Shown here one piece after another: positions 7,161 to 16,658 of a DNA stretch of 64,000 nucleotides. The stretch is taken from the NCBI RefSeq assembly GCF_000772105.1, contig NZ_CP009355.1, forward strand, positions 1,178,001 to 1,242,000, in the 5' to 3' direction. The notes below the pieces were generated by a model. The model did no database searches. It saw only the letters and a list, made by a program, of their open reading frames with translations, and was not told the DNA's origin. The first letter of the stretch is position 1. Every line of letters begins with the position of its first letter. The translations under genes and the position numbers were made by a program. The DNA is from Vibrio tubiashii ATCC 19109 (lineage in GTDB: Bacteria > Pseudomonadota > Gammaproteobacteria > Enterobacterales > Vibrionaceae).

Positions 7161-9717
7161 CCAGCCCAAAATCATGCTTCACCTTTTGGTGAAACATTGA
7201 AATACGGCTGACGACATTTTTAAGGTTCTGTTGCTCTAACATCGTTAAGTCTTCAACCGTTAACATGTCATTGATTTGCCTTAAGTCGCTGTATTCTATG
7301 ATTTGATTCATAAAGCGGAGATGCCAGATATGATCGAAGATATACACCATTTCTCTATAGGTTTTAGCATCGATTTCTTGCGCAGCATGGAGCCCTTTTA
7401 ACCTTTCAACCGTGTTACTTTCTCGGATGTCGTGTTTGAGTGCGTAGAGACGACAAAAGATCTCCATTGGTCTTAGGCAATCTTTAAGGTTGATTGCTTC
7501 ACGCCCTTCATGTTGCTCTGTAACCAACACATTTTCATCGTTGAGAGGAATAGAATGCGCAAGGCAGTTTTGTGCGTATATGCTAAGAAACTCTGGTTGA
7601 TTCGATAGTAGCTTCTGAATATGAGACTGAATCCCATCCGCTAATCGGGTATCACCATAGGTTGAGCGGATATCAAAGAATACGTTCAGTTCCAATATAC
7701 CGTCAGGAGTCGCTTGCTGAACCCACTGGTCAAAATTGCTTTGCCACTCCTTCTCGCTCAAACACCATTGATGGTTAGAGGCCATAATCAATCCGTCGCA
7801 ATAGCTGTAACCGGCCTGATTGAGCATGGCACAAACCTTTTCTGCTAAGTGGAGAAAATAGCGACGAGTGGCCTTTAGGTCTTGCTCATCGGGGGTCTCG
7901 AATACAATCGCATTATCCTGATCGGAAAATAGAGTCATGTCATGGCGTGCGTTACTGCCAAACGATAAAAAAGAGAATGGTACAGGCGGCTCCCCTATCT
8001 CTTGAATAGTCAGTTCGATAAAGCGACCAATCGCCGCATCATAGGTACTGCCAATCAGTCTTCTTAAGTGATCGGGACGAGCACCTGCGACAATCATCTC
8101 GCGAATTAAATCGGTCAACCGGTTGAGAGATTCAATAACATGGCTATGGCTTTCTCCATGCTCAATGTCTAAAACGATACTTGCACTGGTTTTTTGATAG
8201 TCCGTACTTGGGTTTACTGAACCAAAGCTCGCGCCATACACTTTGCGAACGATAGGACGAAAAGAGATAACGTGGCCTAATTTCTCTGATAGGAAGATTC
8301 GAGAGGTACTTAAAATAATGTCTATCTCGCGACCGCTTTTTGTGACGATCTGAGCTTCATACTCCGCAGGCTCTGTTTGGTGGCTAAATAGCTCTAGTAA
8401 ATGTTCTATGACGTTTTGGTTATGTGCCGCACTAGAGAATAGTTCCTGCCAAATCGTTTGAGACTTGAGTTCAGTATCTGTGTAGCCAAGTAATTGGTGA
8501 AGGCGAGAGTTAGAGAAAATAATCTTGCCATCTGCTTCTAAAATATATCCTTCATTAGAAGACTCAACCAATGCCTTATAGCGGTTCTTAGCCTCATTTA
8601 GAGCATGTTCAGCGCGTTTCTTTCTTCTCTCAATCACTTTTGATTGGGCGATAACGTAGAACAAAATCAGCGCCAAACCTAGAGTAATCAATACAAACAC
8701 TCGATAAAGGGTGCTTTCTAGCTTATCAATCTCTTGCTGCACGTCCTGTAAATACACACCAGTCCCAACAACCCACTGCCACTCTTCTACCCCTTCAACG
8801 TAAGTCATCTTTGGCGCAGTAATTGTCGCGTCGTCTTTCCATTGCCAAAGGTATTCTAGATACCCTTCATGAGAGTTCTTAACTAGATTGACTAACTCTA
8901 CAAAAATGGGAAAGCGTGAATCATCATTCTCATAATAGTAAGTTAAGTCTTTGTTGGTTAGATCATGGCGATAAGGATGCATGATCATTCTTGGATGCAT
9001 ATCAGTGATAAAGAAGTAATCTTTATTTTCAGCACCATACCTCATCGACTTAATGTCCATCGCCGCTTTAGACTGGGCTTCTTCTCGACTTAGCTTGCCG
9101 CTTCGCTCTAGTTTGATGTATCGGTCGACCACACTGACTGCCGTGGAAGTGAGCTCCTTGAGCATCTGCTGTTTCTGGTTGACCATGGAGTTTTCCACCA
9201 AAGGCAAGATCACATAGATAATCGCCGTCACAAACAAAATGATGGCAGTGATTGTCGGTAAAACAATGCGTAAGCTAAATCGGCTTAAAGTAGATTGATG
9301 ATCAGTTTGCTGGGCACTTACCCCCATGAAGTAATCTTCAAGCTCTCGCTCATCGAGTACATCACCAAGCTCATCTTGATGATTTACGTCATGGTACTTG
9401 GCAGTAAATGAGCCATTCTCAAAGTCAGCTTTAGAAGGCAAATAACCGTGGTAATCGTCACGCACATGAGTTTCAAAAACATCTTTAATCTGTTGGCTTG
9501 TATATTTATCGCCAAACTCCTGAATGGCTTCAGAAAGTGCCTCTTTGCAATGGCGAAATCGTCGATGAGAATAAGGATCAAACTCCAGCTCTCTGGCCAT
9601 AGTGTCATGGTGACCTTCGCCATTGAAATCAAAAAAGCCGTCTATCCAACGATGAATATCTTCAGCACGTAGTCCATATAAGCGCTCTGTTCGATTCGCG
9701 TGTTCAGAAATTTTCAT
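7153..9717 (-). CDS. Membrane receptor with Cache, PAS and DUF294 nucleotidyltransferase domains
   Basis: About 854 aa. In order: an N-terminal cytoplasmic region of about 140 residues; a membrane segment (about 150-170); an extracytoplasmic sCache_2-like sensor (about 175-335, with YGAENKDYFFITDMHPRMIM and WQWVVGTGVYLQDV); a second membrane segment (about 338-360); a PAS domain (about 380-490, EGYILEADGKIIFSNSRLHQLLGY); a DUF294 nucleotidyltransferase core (from about 575: GEPPVP, GSNARHDM, SDQDNAI); and the DUF294 C-terminal helical domain. The core is related to the GlnD-type fold. The architecture suggests an external ligand signal passed to a protein- or nucleotide-modifying output; neither is known. 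The start is uncertain: ATG 9717 or ATG 9741, neither with a well-placed ribosome binding site. It is divergent from the DUF3360 permease. Confidence 0.85.
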   Translation of the reverse strand: MKISEHANRTERLYGLRAEDIHRWIDGFFDFNGEGHHDTMARELEFDPYSHRRFRHCKEALSEAIQEFGDKYTSQQIKDVFETHVRDDYHGYLPSKADFENGSFTAKYHDVNHQDELGDVLDERELEDYFMGVSAQQTDHQSTLSRFSLRIVLPTITAIILFVTAIIYVILPLVENSMVNQKQQMLKELTSTAVSVVDRYIKLERSGKLSREEAQSKAAMDIKSMRYGAENKDYFFITDMHPRMIMHPYRHDLTNKDLTYYYENDDSRFPIFVELVNLVKNSHEGYLEYLWQWKDDATITAPKMTYVEGVEEWQWVVGTGVYLQDVQQEIDKLESTLYRVFVLITLGLALILFYVIAQSKVIERRKKRAEHALNEAKNRYKALVESSNEGYILEADGKIIFSNSRLHQLLGYTDTELKSQTIWQELFSSAAHNQNVIEHLLELFSHQTEPAEYEAQIVTKSGREIDIILSTSRIFLSEKLGHVISFRPIVRKVYGASFGSVNPSTDYQKTSASIVLDIEHGESHSHVIESLNRLTDLIREMIVAGARPDHLRRLIGSTYDAAIGRFIELTIQEIGEPPVPFSFLSFGSNARHDMTLFSDQDNAIVFETPDEQDLKATRRYFLHLAEKVCAMLNQAGYSYCDGLIMASNHQWCLSEKEWQSNFDQWVQQATPDGILELNVFFDIRSTYGDTRLADGIQSHIQKLLSNQPEFLSIYAQNCLAHSIPLNDENVLVTEQHEGREAINLKDCLRPMEIFCRLYALKHDIRESNTVERLKGLHAAQEIDAKTYREMVYIFDHIWHLRFMNQIIEYSDLRQINDMLTVEDLTMLEQQNLKNVVSRISMFHQKVKHDFGLAT

Positions 9718-10082
9718 CGGATTATTGTCATTTCCTTGCATATTGATAAATAAATCAAAAATGTGCGGTACGTAGCATTTTTATTAAAACTCAATCAGCG
9801 TAACTATATCTTCGAAAATTTACTTAATCGAAATCAATAATTATCAAATACCCCTTTCTTAGTATGAGGCCAATGTTTTGACTCGATTTTTGACAAGGTG
9901 CCCAAGAGTTATCTTGTCGTCATCAACGAAGTGAGCTCATGTTTTTCCCACCTTTTCAAATAGATAAGGTTCTTGGTAGCGTCTGGGATGTCGTCTCGTA
10001 CTGATCGAAGGTCAGTATACCAAGTGTAAGTGGAGAGCTAATTGACATGGTTCAACTTCGTCTCATAACAAAGGAAGACGAA
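9718..10082. other. Divergent intergenic region, receptor / DUF3360 permease
   Basis: No gene is supported. Near 10000-10021 there is a short inverted repeat (TACTGA / TCAGTA, 8-base loop) about 65 bases before the permease start. It may be a leader structure or operator; the evidence is weak. Confidence 0.4.
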
Positions 10083-11543
10083 ATGTCTAACACTAGTAAA
10101 ACCTTTTACAGGGATATGCGTAAAAAGGCGCATGAATTTGAGAGCCGAGAAGAGTTTCTCAACCATGATCTAAAGATCATGAGTTTTCGCCGCTGGGGTA
10201 TTCACTTACCCTCACGTGATTACAGTATTGAAATAGAAGACTGGGTTCCAGCCCTAGCTGCGACCATAGGTAAAGTGGTAATGGTGACGGCAATGGTCGC
10301 TGCTTTTGCCGCTCAGTTTGGTTTATCACCTGAATTTGTTGCAGAAAACGTTCGCTACGAACTGCTCATTGCGGGTGCTCTGTTTGTTATCCTTTTTTCA
10401 GCCATTCTAAATCCAAACGCTAACCTAGCCGGGACTCATGGGCCAATGATCCCGTTGATACCGCTTATCGCTGCTGCGGGCGGGCATCCGTTAGCACTAG
10501 GCTTAATGGTTTGTGCCTTTGGTTTAATCCTTGCCTTTACTAAAGGGGGTTCCAAGCTCATGACCTTAACAGGGGTCGGTGTGCGAGGAGGCTTGCTGAT
10601 ATACCTAGGTGCGGTCGGTTTGATTGGTCAAATCAACAAGACCGAAGCTTGGGCTGCAAGTAGCGATCAGGGTTACATCTCTTTTGCCGTTATCGGTGTC
10701 ACGGTTATGGTTTACGCTTATCTAGCCAAAATCAATAAGCGCTGGTTAGCCATCCCTCTATGTTCAGCGCTTGCAGGTATTGTCGCGTACGTTATGGGTG
10801 CTGATTTCTCATTCACGACAGAACCCGGTCTACCACACTTTAGTCCATTCTACTGGTGGGGCGAAGACACAGGTTGGCAATTAGGTTGGCCTAATCTAGA
10901 ACACTTTATTGCGGTTACACCTTTTGCGCTGCTTGCCGTTGCTATGTGGTCACCAGATTACCTAGGCCACCGCGTTTTCCAAGAACTGAACTACCCGAAA
11001 GAGGCCAAAGGCGTTTTGATGGACGTTGACGATACTATGGTTGGCGCGTCAGTTCGCCAAGGTGTCGGCGCACTTTTAGGTGGCGGTAACTTAGCCTCAT
11101 CGTGGGGGACTTACATGATTCCTGCGGCGATTGCTAAACGCCCTATCCCGGGTGGTGCTTTGTTGACTGGCTTAATGTGTATCGCTGCATCGGTTATCGG
11201 CTACCCGATGGACTTAGCCATGTGGGAGCCTGTACTGCGCGTTGCTCTTATTGTTGGTGTTTTCCTACCGCTACTTGAAGCGGGCATGCAGATGATTCAC
11301 AAACATAAAGATTCACTCAGCGCTGGTATCTGTATCTTTGCCTGTGCGTTTGTGAACCCTGTCTTTGGCTGGGCGACAACCATGCTACTCGATAACATGG
11401 GGCTAATTGGCGACCACGAACGTGCAAAGTCTTTATCACCAAAAGATAAGTACCTTATTCCGGGCCTAGCATTTATCATCTGCGTTGGCTCATTGGCATT
11501 CGTTGGTCAATTGCCGGGTATCCCTGCTCTAATCGGTAACTAA
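10083..11543 (+). CDS. DUF3360 family membrane protein, putative permease
   Basis: About 486 aa with roughly a dozen hydrophobic segments after a 55-residue polar N-terminus. The segment NPNANLAGTHGPMIPLIPLI followed by a small-residue-rich helix recalls the substrate-site half-helices of the SulP/NCS2 transporter fold, but that relation is inferred. I recognise the protein as the DUF3360 family common in vibrios; no substrate is known. ATG 10083 has AAGGA 7 bases upstream; the frame is open from 10047. Its divergent neighbour is the Cache-PAS-DUF294 receptor, so sensing and transport of the same compound is a reasonable guess. Confidence 0.75.
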   Translation: MSNTSKTFYRDMRKKAHEFESREEFLNHDLKIMSFRRWGIHLPSRDYSIEIEDWVPALAATIGKVVMVTAMVAAFAAQFGLSPEFVAENVRYELLIAGALFVILFSAILNPNANLAGTHGPMIPLIPLIAAAGGHPLALGLMVCAFGLILAFTKGGSKLMTLTGVGVRGGLLIYLGAVGLIGQINKTEAWAASSDQGYISFAVIGVTVMVYAYLAKINKRWLAIPLCSALAGIVAYVMGADFSFTTEPGLPHFSPFYWWGEDTGWQLGWPNLEHFIAVTPFALLAVAMWSPDYLGHRVFQELNYPKEAKGVLMDVDDTMVGASVRQGVGALLGGGNLASSWGTYMIPAAIAKRPIPGGALLTGLMCIAASVIGYPMDLAMWEPVLRVALIVGVFLPLLEAGMQMIHKHKDSLSAGICIFACAFVNPVFGWATTMLLDNMGLIGDHERAKSLSPKDKYLIPGLAFIICVGSLAFVGQLPGIPALIGN

Positions 11544-11560
11544 GCTTAACTTTAGGTTTT

Positions 11561-11596
11561 GGGCAAAGTGCAATTATTCCGTACTTTGTCCTTTCC
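11561..11596 (+). terminator. Probable terminator after the DUF3360 gene
   Basis: Nine-pair stem GGGCAAAGT / ACTTTGTCC with one G-U pair and a 13-base loop, followed by a poor T tract (TTTCCTTCC). It begins 17 bases after the stop codon. Confidence 0.5.
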
Positions 11597-11813
11597 TTCC
11601 CGCTTAGGTGCCCCCTCCACTCTCCCCTCTCCTGAATGAACATCAAAAATGTGATAGGATCCGCATCTTGGGGATTACGCTAACTGCCGAAGTTGTTCTT
11701 TTTAAATGCAATTTCTGTCATCGCTTTGATGATTAGAGCAAGCTAATCAAGTAGTAAAAAGATATGGAGTTGGTCTTTCTGCTCACGGACATGAGTAGAT
11801 AAAATCACAATTT

Positions 11814-13418
11814 ATGGATTATAAATCGAAAAAGTACAGTATTGATTCAACCGACTATCAAGTCGGCCAAGATAACATTAATAAATGGGGTATGGACGTT
11901 CACAACACAGTATTTACTGTCTCTGTTGGTCTATCTATCCTTTTCATCGTCACCTTGCTTGCACTTTCGCCAGCAGACGCAAAAGCCGCCATTGATTCCG
12001 TAAAAGGGGCGGTACTTTCTAACTTTGACTTCCTATTCATGTGGGGAGCCAACCTGCTACTTCTATTCTCAGTTGTCATTGCATTCTCACCTTTAGGTAA
12101 GATTCGTTTGGGTGGTGATAAAGCGACCGCCGATTATTCGACCTTGTCTTGGATTGCGATGCTGTTTGCAGCCGGTATGGGTATCGGACTTATTTTCTGG
12201 GGTGTGGCAGAACCTACCGCTTTCTATACCAACTGGTTTGGTACACCACTGAATGTTGATGCTTACACACCTGAAGGCCGCGAACTTGCTCTCGGTGCAA
12301 CCGTATTCCACTGGGGTCTTCACGCTTGGGCAATATACGGTATGGCGGCACTATGCCTAGCATACTTCGTTTATAACAAAGGCCTACCACTTTCTATGCG
12401 CTCAGTCTTTTACCCACTTTTAGGTGATAAAGTTTGGGGCAAGATTGGTGATGTAATCGACGTGATGACTGTTCTAGTCACCTTGTTTGGCCTTGCGACG
12501 TCACTAGGCTTAGGTGGCTCGCAAGCAGCGAGCGGGATCAGCTATGTGTTTGGTTTTGAAAACAGCTTATACCTTCAGCAATCAATCATTGTGTTGATCA
12601 TGGGATTAGCGATCATTTCAGTATTACGCGGAATGGATGGCGGCGTGAAGCTGCTGAGTAATCTGAATATGATCATTGCCTTTGTTTTCCTTGGGTTTAT
12701 CGCGGTACTTAACTTCACTACGGTTCTGGATTCAACCTACACAGCAGTTGTTGGTTACGTGAAGAACATTATCCCGCTCAGTCAAACAAGTGGCCGTGAA
12801 GACACAACATGGTTACATGGCTGGACTGTATTCTACTGGGCTTGGTGGGTTGCTTACGCGCCATTCTTCGGCATGTTCGTTGCGCGTATTTCTAAAGGAC
12901 GCACAGTACGCGAGTTTCTTGTCTGCGTGATGATTATTCCTACCCTAGTAACAACAGCTTGGATGTCTGTATTTGGCGGCGTTGCGATTGATCAAATTAT
13001 CAACCACGTTGGTCTACTTGGTATTGAACAAGGTATTTCAGATGTATCGCTAAGCCTGTTCTACATGCTTGATGCGTACTCATTAGGCAACGTGCTGTCG
13101 GTTCTCGCCGTCGCGCTAATTGTCGTCTTCTTTGTTACCACACTAGACTCAGGCTCAATCGTAATCGATAGCATGACTGCGGGTGGCAAACTAGAAGTTC
13201 CACTAAAACAAAAAGTGGTGTGGGCACTTATTGCGGGTTCAATCGCTATGGTAATGCTGTGGATTGGTGGTACTCAATCTATTCAAGCACTGCAATCTAT
13301 CACTATTATTGCTGCACTTCCGTTTACCATTATTTTAATTCTGGGTTGTATAAGCTTAATCAAAGGGCTTTTAACTGAAGTTGAGCAACCAAATTCCGCT
13401 ATCAAAGCGAAAAGCTAA
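11814..13418 (+). CDS. BCCT family transporter (betaine/choline/carnitine type)
   Basis: Sodium- or proton-coupled uptake of quaternary ammonium or related compatible solutes. It is 534 aa with 12 predicted membrane segments. Family marks include GMGIGLIFWGVAEP (the conserved GIGxxFWGxAEP region), HWGLHAWAIYG, and the aromatic signature WTVFYWAWWVAYAPFFGMFVAR in segment 8, then TTLDSGSIVIDSMTAGG. The N-terminus (KYSIDSTDYQVGQDNINKWG) closely matches the second BCCT gene at 26754-28325, so the two are paralogues. ATG 11814 has no clear ribosome binding site. The precise substrate cannot be told. Confidence 0.92.
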   Translation: MDYKSKKYSIDSTDYQVGQDNINKWGMDVHNTVFTVSVGLSILFIVTLLALSPADAKAAIDSVKGAVLSNFDFLFMWGANLLLLFSVVIAFSPLGKIRLGGDKATADYSTLSWIAMLFAAGMGIGLIFWGVAEPTAFYTNWFGTPLNVDAYTPEGRELALGATVFHWGLHAWAIYGMAALCLAYFVYNKGLPLSMRSVFYPLLGDKVWGKIGDVIDVMTVLVTLFGLATSLGLGGSQAASGISYVFGFENSLYLQQSIIVLIMGLAIISVLRGMDGGVKLLSNLNMIIAFVFLGFIAVLNFTTVLDSTYTAVVGYVKNIIPLSQTSGREDTTWLHGWTVFYWAWWVAYAPFFGMFVARISKGRTVREFLVCVMIIPTLVTTAWMSVFGGVAIDQIINHVGLLGIEQGISDVSLSLFYMLDAYSLGNVLSVLAVALIVVFFVTTLDSGSIVIDSMTAGGKLEVPLKQKVVWALIAGSIAMVMLWIGGTQSIQALQSITIIAALPFTIILILGCISLIKGLLTEVEQPNSAIKAKS

Positions 13419-13423
13419 GTCTC

Positions 13424-13454
13424 AAGCTCTCCCGTAAATCGGGAGAGCTTTTTC
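13424..13454 (+). terminator. Terminator after the BCCT gene
   Basis: Eleven-pair stem AAGCTCTCCCG / CGGGAGAGCTT, 5-base loop, followed by TTTTC. Confidence 0.9.
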
Positions 13455-13489
13455 ATTCCTGTACCCCTACCTTTATACCCTCGCACCAA

Positions 13490-13509
13490 ATGGTTTTACA
13501 ACAAACCAT
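13490..13509. promoter_or_regulatory. Inverted repeat upstream of the OFA carrier
   Basis: ATGGTTT / AAACCAT with 6 bases between, in the 297-base gap before the OFA gene. It could be an operator; nothing else in the gap is recognisable. Confidence 0.3.
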
Positions 13510-13715
13510 ATTACTAAGTTGTGAAGATCAGTATCGATTACTTACACATATTTAACTTCTCAAAATTAATTACTTAATCTGTTAAAAAAGAGATTCCAAT
13601 CACACTAAATTTGGTTATAATTCGCGCCCATTGCGCTTTATGTTGATAAACGCAAACTTAATTTGAGTAATTGAACTGTTAACCGATCCTCTTTCGAGGA
13701 AAAACGAGAAGAAAA

Positions 13716-14948
13716 ATGAGCAAGATTGATAAAGCTATGCGCATCCTGCTAGCGGGATTCTGTATCAACCTTTGTCTTGGCATCCTGTATGCTTGGAGTG
13801 TATTCAACAAGGCATTAGTGACCGAGTCAGGTTGGAGCGCAGCTGAAGCTTCAGCGCCTTACGCAACAGCAACGATCACTTTCTCTATCTGTCTTCTGGT
13901 TGCTGGTATCCTGCAAGACCGCATGGGCCCTCGCTTGATCCTTATCCTAGGTACTGTGCTAACAGGTCTAGGTATGATCGCATCTGGCTTCGTTGATTCA
14001 CCACTGATGCTGAACATCACTTTTGGTGTTATCACTGGTGCAGGTATCGGTTTTGGCTACGCATGTCTTTCTCCTTCAGCAATGAAGTGGTTCCACGCGT
14101 CTAAGAAAGGTATGGTTAACGGCATTATCGCGGCTGGCTTTGGTCTAGCGGCTATCTACTTAGCGCCGGTAACTTCTGCTCTAATCACAAGCATGGGTAT
14201 CCAAACCAGCTTTATGATTCTTGGTGTTGGTGTCCTTGCTATCGCTGTACCTTTAGCGGCAACCATCAGCAACCCACCAGCAGATTACACACCTGCTGAA
14301 CCAAAAGTAAAAGAAGGCCAAGCGCCAAAAGTGGTTAAGAAGTCTGACGACCTAACTTGGAAAGCTATGCTTAAAACGCCTCAGTTTTACTCGCTATGGA
14401 TTATGTACGCATTCGCAGCATCTGTTGGCCTAATGATCATTGGTAACATCACGACTATCGCAAGTGTTCAAGCGAACCTACCAAACGCGGTTTACCTAGC
14501 GTCTATCCTAGCGGTATTCAACTCTGGCGGCCGTGTTGCTGCTGGTATGCTTGCAGACAAAATTGGCGGCGTGCGTACACTGCTTCTAGCTTTCGTTCTA
14601 CAGGGCATCAACATGGTTCTGTTTGCAACCTTCAACTCTGAGTTCACGCTAATCATTGGTACAGCGATCGCAGCAGTAGGTTACGGTACTCTTCTAGCTG
14701 TATTCCCTACCCTAACCGCTGAGTTCTACGGTCTGAAGAACTACGGTACTAACTACGGTGTACTTTACACTGCATGGGGTATTGGTGGTGCAATCGGTGC
14801 TGCAGTTGTTGGCTTCTCAATGACTAACGGTGAAGGCTACGGTCTTGCGTACACTATCTCAGCAGTGATGATGGCAGTTTGTATTGTACTTGCTTTCATT
14901 ACTCGCCCACTATCTGAAGCGAAAGTCGCTGAGCTTAAAAACGCGTAA
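13716..14948 (+). CDS. MFS transporter, oxalate/formate antiporter (OFA) family
   Basis: It is 410 aa with 12 membrane segments and a long polar central loop (about residues 190-215, PAEPKVKEGQAPKVVKKSDD). The N-terminal segment INLCLGILYAWSVF is the OFA-family signature. GFGYACLSPSAMKWF, NSGGRVAAGMLADKIGG and the GLKNYGTNYGVLYTAWGIGG stretch also fit. OFA carriers exchange or take up small carboxylates; the substrate here is unknown. Codon use is strikingly uniform (many CTA, GGT, GCA and AAC), which may mean high expression. A well-formed terminator follows. Confidence 0.88.
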   Translation: MSKIDKAMRILLAGFCINLCLGILYAWSVFNKALVTESGWSAAEASAPYATATITFSICLLVAGILQDRMGPRLILILGTVLTGLGMIASGFVDSPLMLNITFGVITGAGIGFGYACLSPSAMKWFHASKKGMVNGIIAAGFGLAAIYLAPVTSALITSMGIQTSFMILGVGVLAIAVPLAATISNPPADYTPAEPKVKEGQAPKVVKKSDDLTWKAMLKTPQFYSLWIMYAFAASVGLMIIGNITTIASVQANLPNAVYLASILAVFNSGGRVAAGMLADKIGGVRTLLLAFVLQGINMVLFATFNSEFTLIIGTAIAAVGYGTLLAVFPTLTAEFYGLKNYGTNYGVLYTAWGIGGAIGAAVVGFSMTNGEGYGLAYTISAVMMAVCIVLAFITRPLSEAKVAELKNA

Positions 14949-14966
14949 TCTATTGAATTACTAGCG

Positions 14967-14998
14967 AAAAGGCTTAACCTTAAGGTTAAGCCTTTTTT
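14967..14998 (+). terminator. Terminator after the OFA carrier
   Basis: Stem AAAAGGCTTAACC / GGTTAAGCCTTTT with a 4-base TTAA loop and a T run. The next gene's start codon is only 14 bases further on. Confidence 0.9.
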
Positions 14999-15011
14999 GT
15001 ATCTCGCTGTT

Positions 15012-16658
15012 ATGTCTGACCCTATCGAACTTGCACCTGACTATTATCTTCATAATTTCACCAAGCTAATTACTCATGCTCTAGACTGGTATCCTGATTT
15101 ACTAACTGAAAGTGAACTCAACTGGCTACGCAGTTTCAAGCAACTAGACAAAAGCTCAAAGTGTTTGCTTGTTCGACTACTATCTCGCAAAGGTGAGTGG
15201 TTTCGCTCTGATAAGTTAAACTACCCTGAAATTGGCGATATCACCCGCTGTCTTGAGTCCCTGCAACTCGTCGATTTCATTACTATTAACCATGATGTTT
15301 GCGCTTTAACGTTCGCCTCTGAGCTACTGACTAAGCCCGAGCTGTGCTCATTGTTTACTTTCTCGAATAATGCAGCTCGCAAAGAGCAGTTGTTAAGCCA
15401 GATCGAACAAAAGCCGTTTACCCGTTTTGATGACATTAACTTTGTAGTGATCAGACTAAATTACTCCGAGGTTATTAACGTTTTACTCGCCCTGTTTTTC
15501 GCTAACACTCACCAAGATCTCAGTCAGTTTGTTCTTGATGATTTAGGTCTGCATCAATTTGAAAACTATCAACTTAGCGATCAACGCCGATTCTTTTCCT
15601 CACGGACTGAGCTTAACCAGTTACTACACCTTTCCGATTTACATGGCCGTTATATAGACTCCGATAGGAAAGACTCATCTAGCTTATTGGCTCTGCTGGG
15701 CGAAATAGAGCACCCATTCAGTCATAACTATATAGAACGTAAGCGTCAGCACTTGATCAACGATATGTCGAGAGATCTAGAGCGGCTAGGAAAACTAGAA
15801 GAGTGCCTAGAATGGTTTGCGAAAACTTCCCTTCCACCATCGCGCGAGCGTCAAGCGCGAGTCCACGATAAACTCGATAATATTGATGATATGAGTGACG
15901 TTGTCACTGAAATGTCACTCCAGCCTGTGGATGTGGCAGAGTTAGAAACTACGCACAAGCTTGAACAAAGGCTCAAACGCAAACAAGGGCTTCGAGTCCC
16001 AAGAGAGAAAAAGCCAGATATTCACGAATACCACTTAGAGTTAGATCTTTCTCAGCAACGAGTAGAACTCGCAGTAAAATCGCATTTTGAACAGCTTGGT
16101 TATCAGGTGTTCTATACCGAGAACCTTTTGCTCAATGGCTTGTTTGGCTTGGCATTCTGGGATGTGGTATTCGCGCCGATAGAAGGTGCTTTCATTAACC
16201 GCTATCAACATCGCCCGTTGGATTTGTATCACGCCGATTTTGCCATCAAGCGTCAAGCTTTGATTGACCAAGCATTCTACACTCTAGAGCGTGATGGACT
16301 AAACGCTCTTGTCACCACTTACCACCAGAAATATGGCTTGGCGAACCCATTTGTCCACTGGGCTGGCTTTGATCTAGAACTGCTAGAGGCTTGCATCAAG
16401 CACATTCCAAACCATATGGCGCTGTCCCTGTTTAAAGTGATGCTAAAAGATCTCAAACTCTACCGTAGTGGCATGCCTGATCTCATTCTCTTCAAACAAG
16501 GTCAGTTTGAATGGGTTGAAGTCAAAGGACCTGGAGATAAACTGCAAGATAATCAATGGCGTTGGTTTAAGCACTTTATTGAACTTAAGGTTCCATTCTC
16601 TGTCGCCTATGTCAAAGAGGCTCTCTACTCCGCAAACTCAGAGAAGAACATCACTTGA
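15012..16658 (+). CDS. VRR-NUC domain nuclease, FAN1-like
   Basis: About 548 aa. The C-terminal 100 residues form a VRR-NUC nuclease domain with the catalytic core GMPDLILF followed by WVEVKGPGDKLQDNQ, i.e. the PD-(D/E)xK elements D, E and K. The long N-terminal part is helical and matches the layout of bacterial FAN1 proteins, structure-specific nucleases able to cut flaps and act in crosslink repair. ATG 15012 is chosen over an in-frame TTG at 14997 inside the terminator; neither has a good ribosome binding site. The last 34 bases overlap the convergent Amt-GGDEF gene. Confidence 0.85.
   Translation: MSDPIELAPDYYLHNFTKLITHALDWYPDLLTESELNWLRSFKQLDKSSKCLLVRLLSRKGEWFRSDKLNYPEIGDITRCLESLQLVDFITINHDVCALTFASELLTKPELCSLFTFSNNAARKEQLLSQIEQKPFTRFDDINFVVIRLNYSEVINVLLALFFANTHQDLSQFVLDDLGLHQFENYQLSDQRRFFSSRTELNQLLHLSDLHGRYIDSDRKDSSSLLALLGEIEHPFSHNYIERKRQHLINDMSRDLERLGKLEECLEWFAKTSLPPSRERQARVHDKLDNIDDMSDVVTEMSLQPVDVAELETTHKLEQRLKRKQGLRVPREKKPDIHEYHLELDLSQQRVELAVKSHFEQLGYQVFYTENLLLNGLFGLAFWDVVFAPIEGAFINRYQHRPLDLYHADFAIKRQALIDQAFYTLERDGLNALVTTYHQKYGLANPFVHWAGFDLELLEACIKHIPNHMALSLFKVMLKDLKLYRSGMPDLILFKQGQFEWVEVKGPGDKLQDNQWRWFKHFIELKVPFSVAYVKEALYSANSEKNIT

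Noticed and set aside
9718..10082. c-di-GMP (GEMM) riboswitch before the DUF3360 gene
   Set aside because: The gap is long enough, but the conserved GEMM core was not visible; only a short stem is present.
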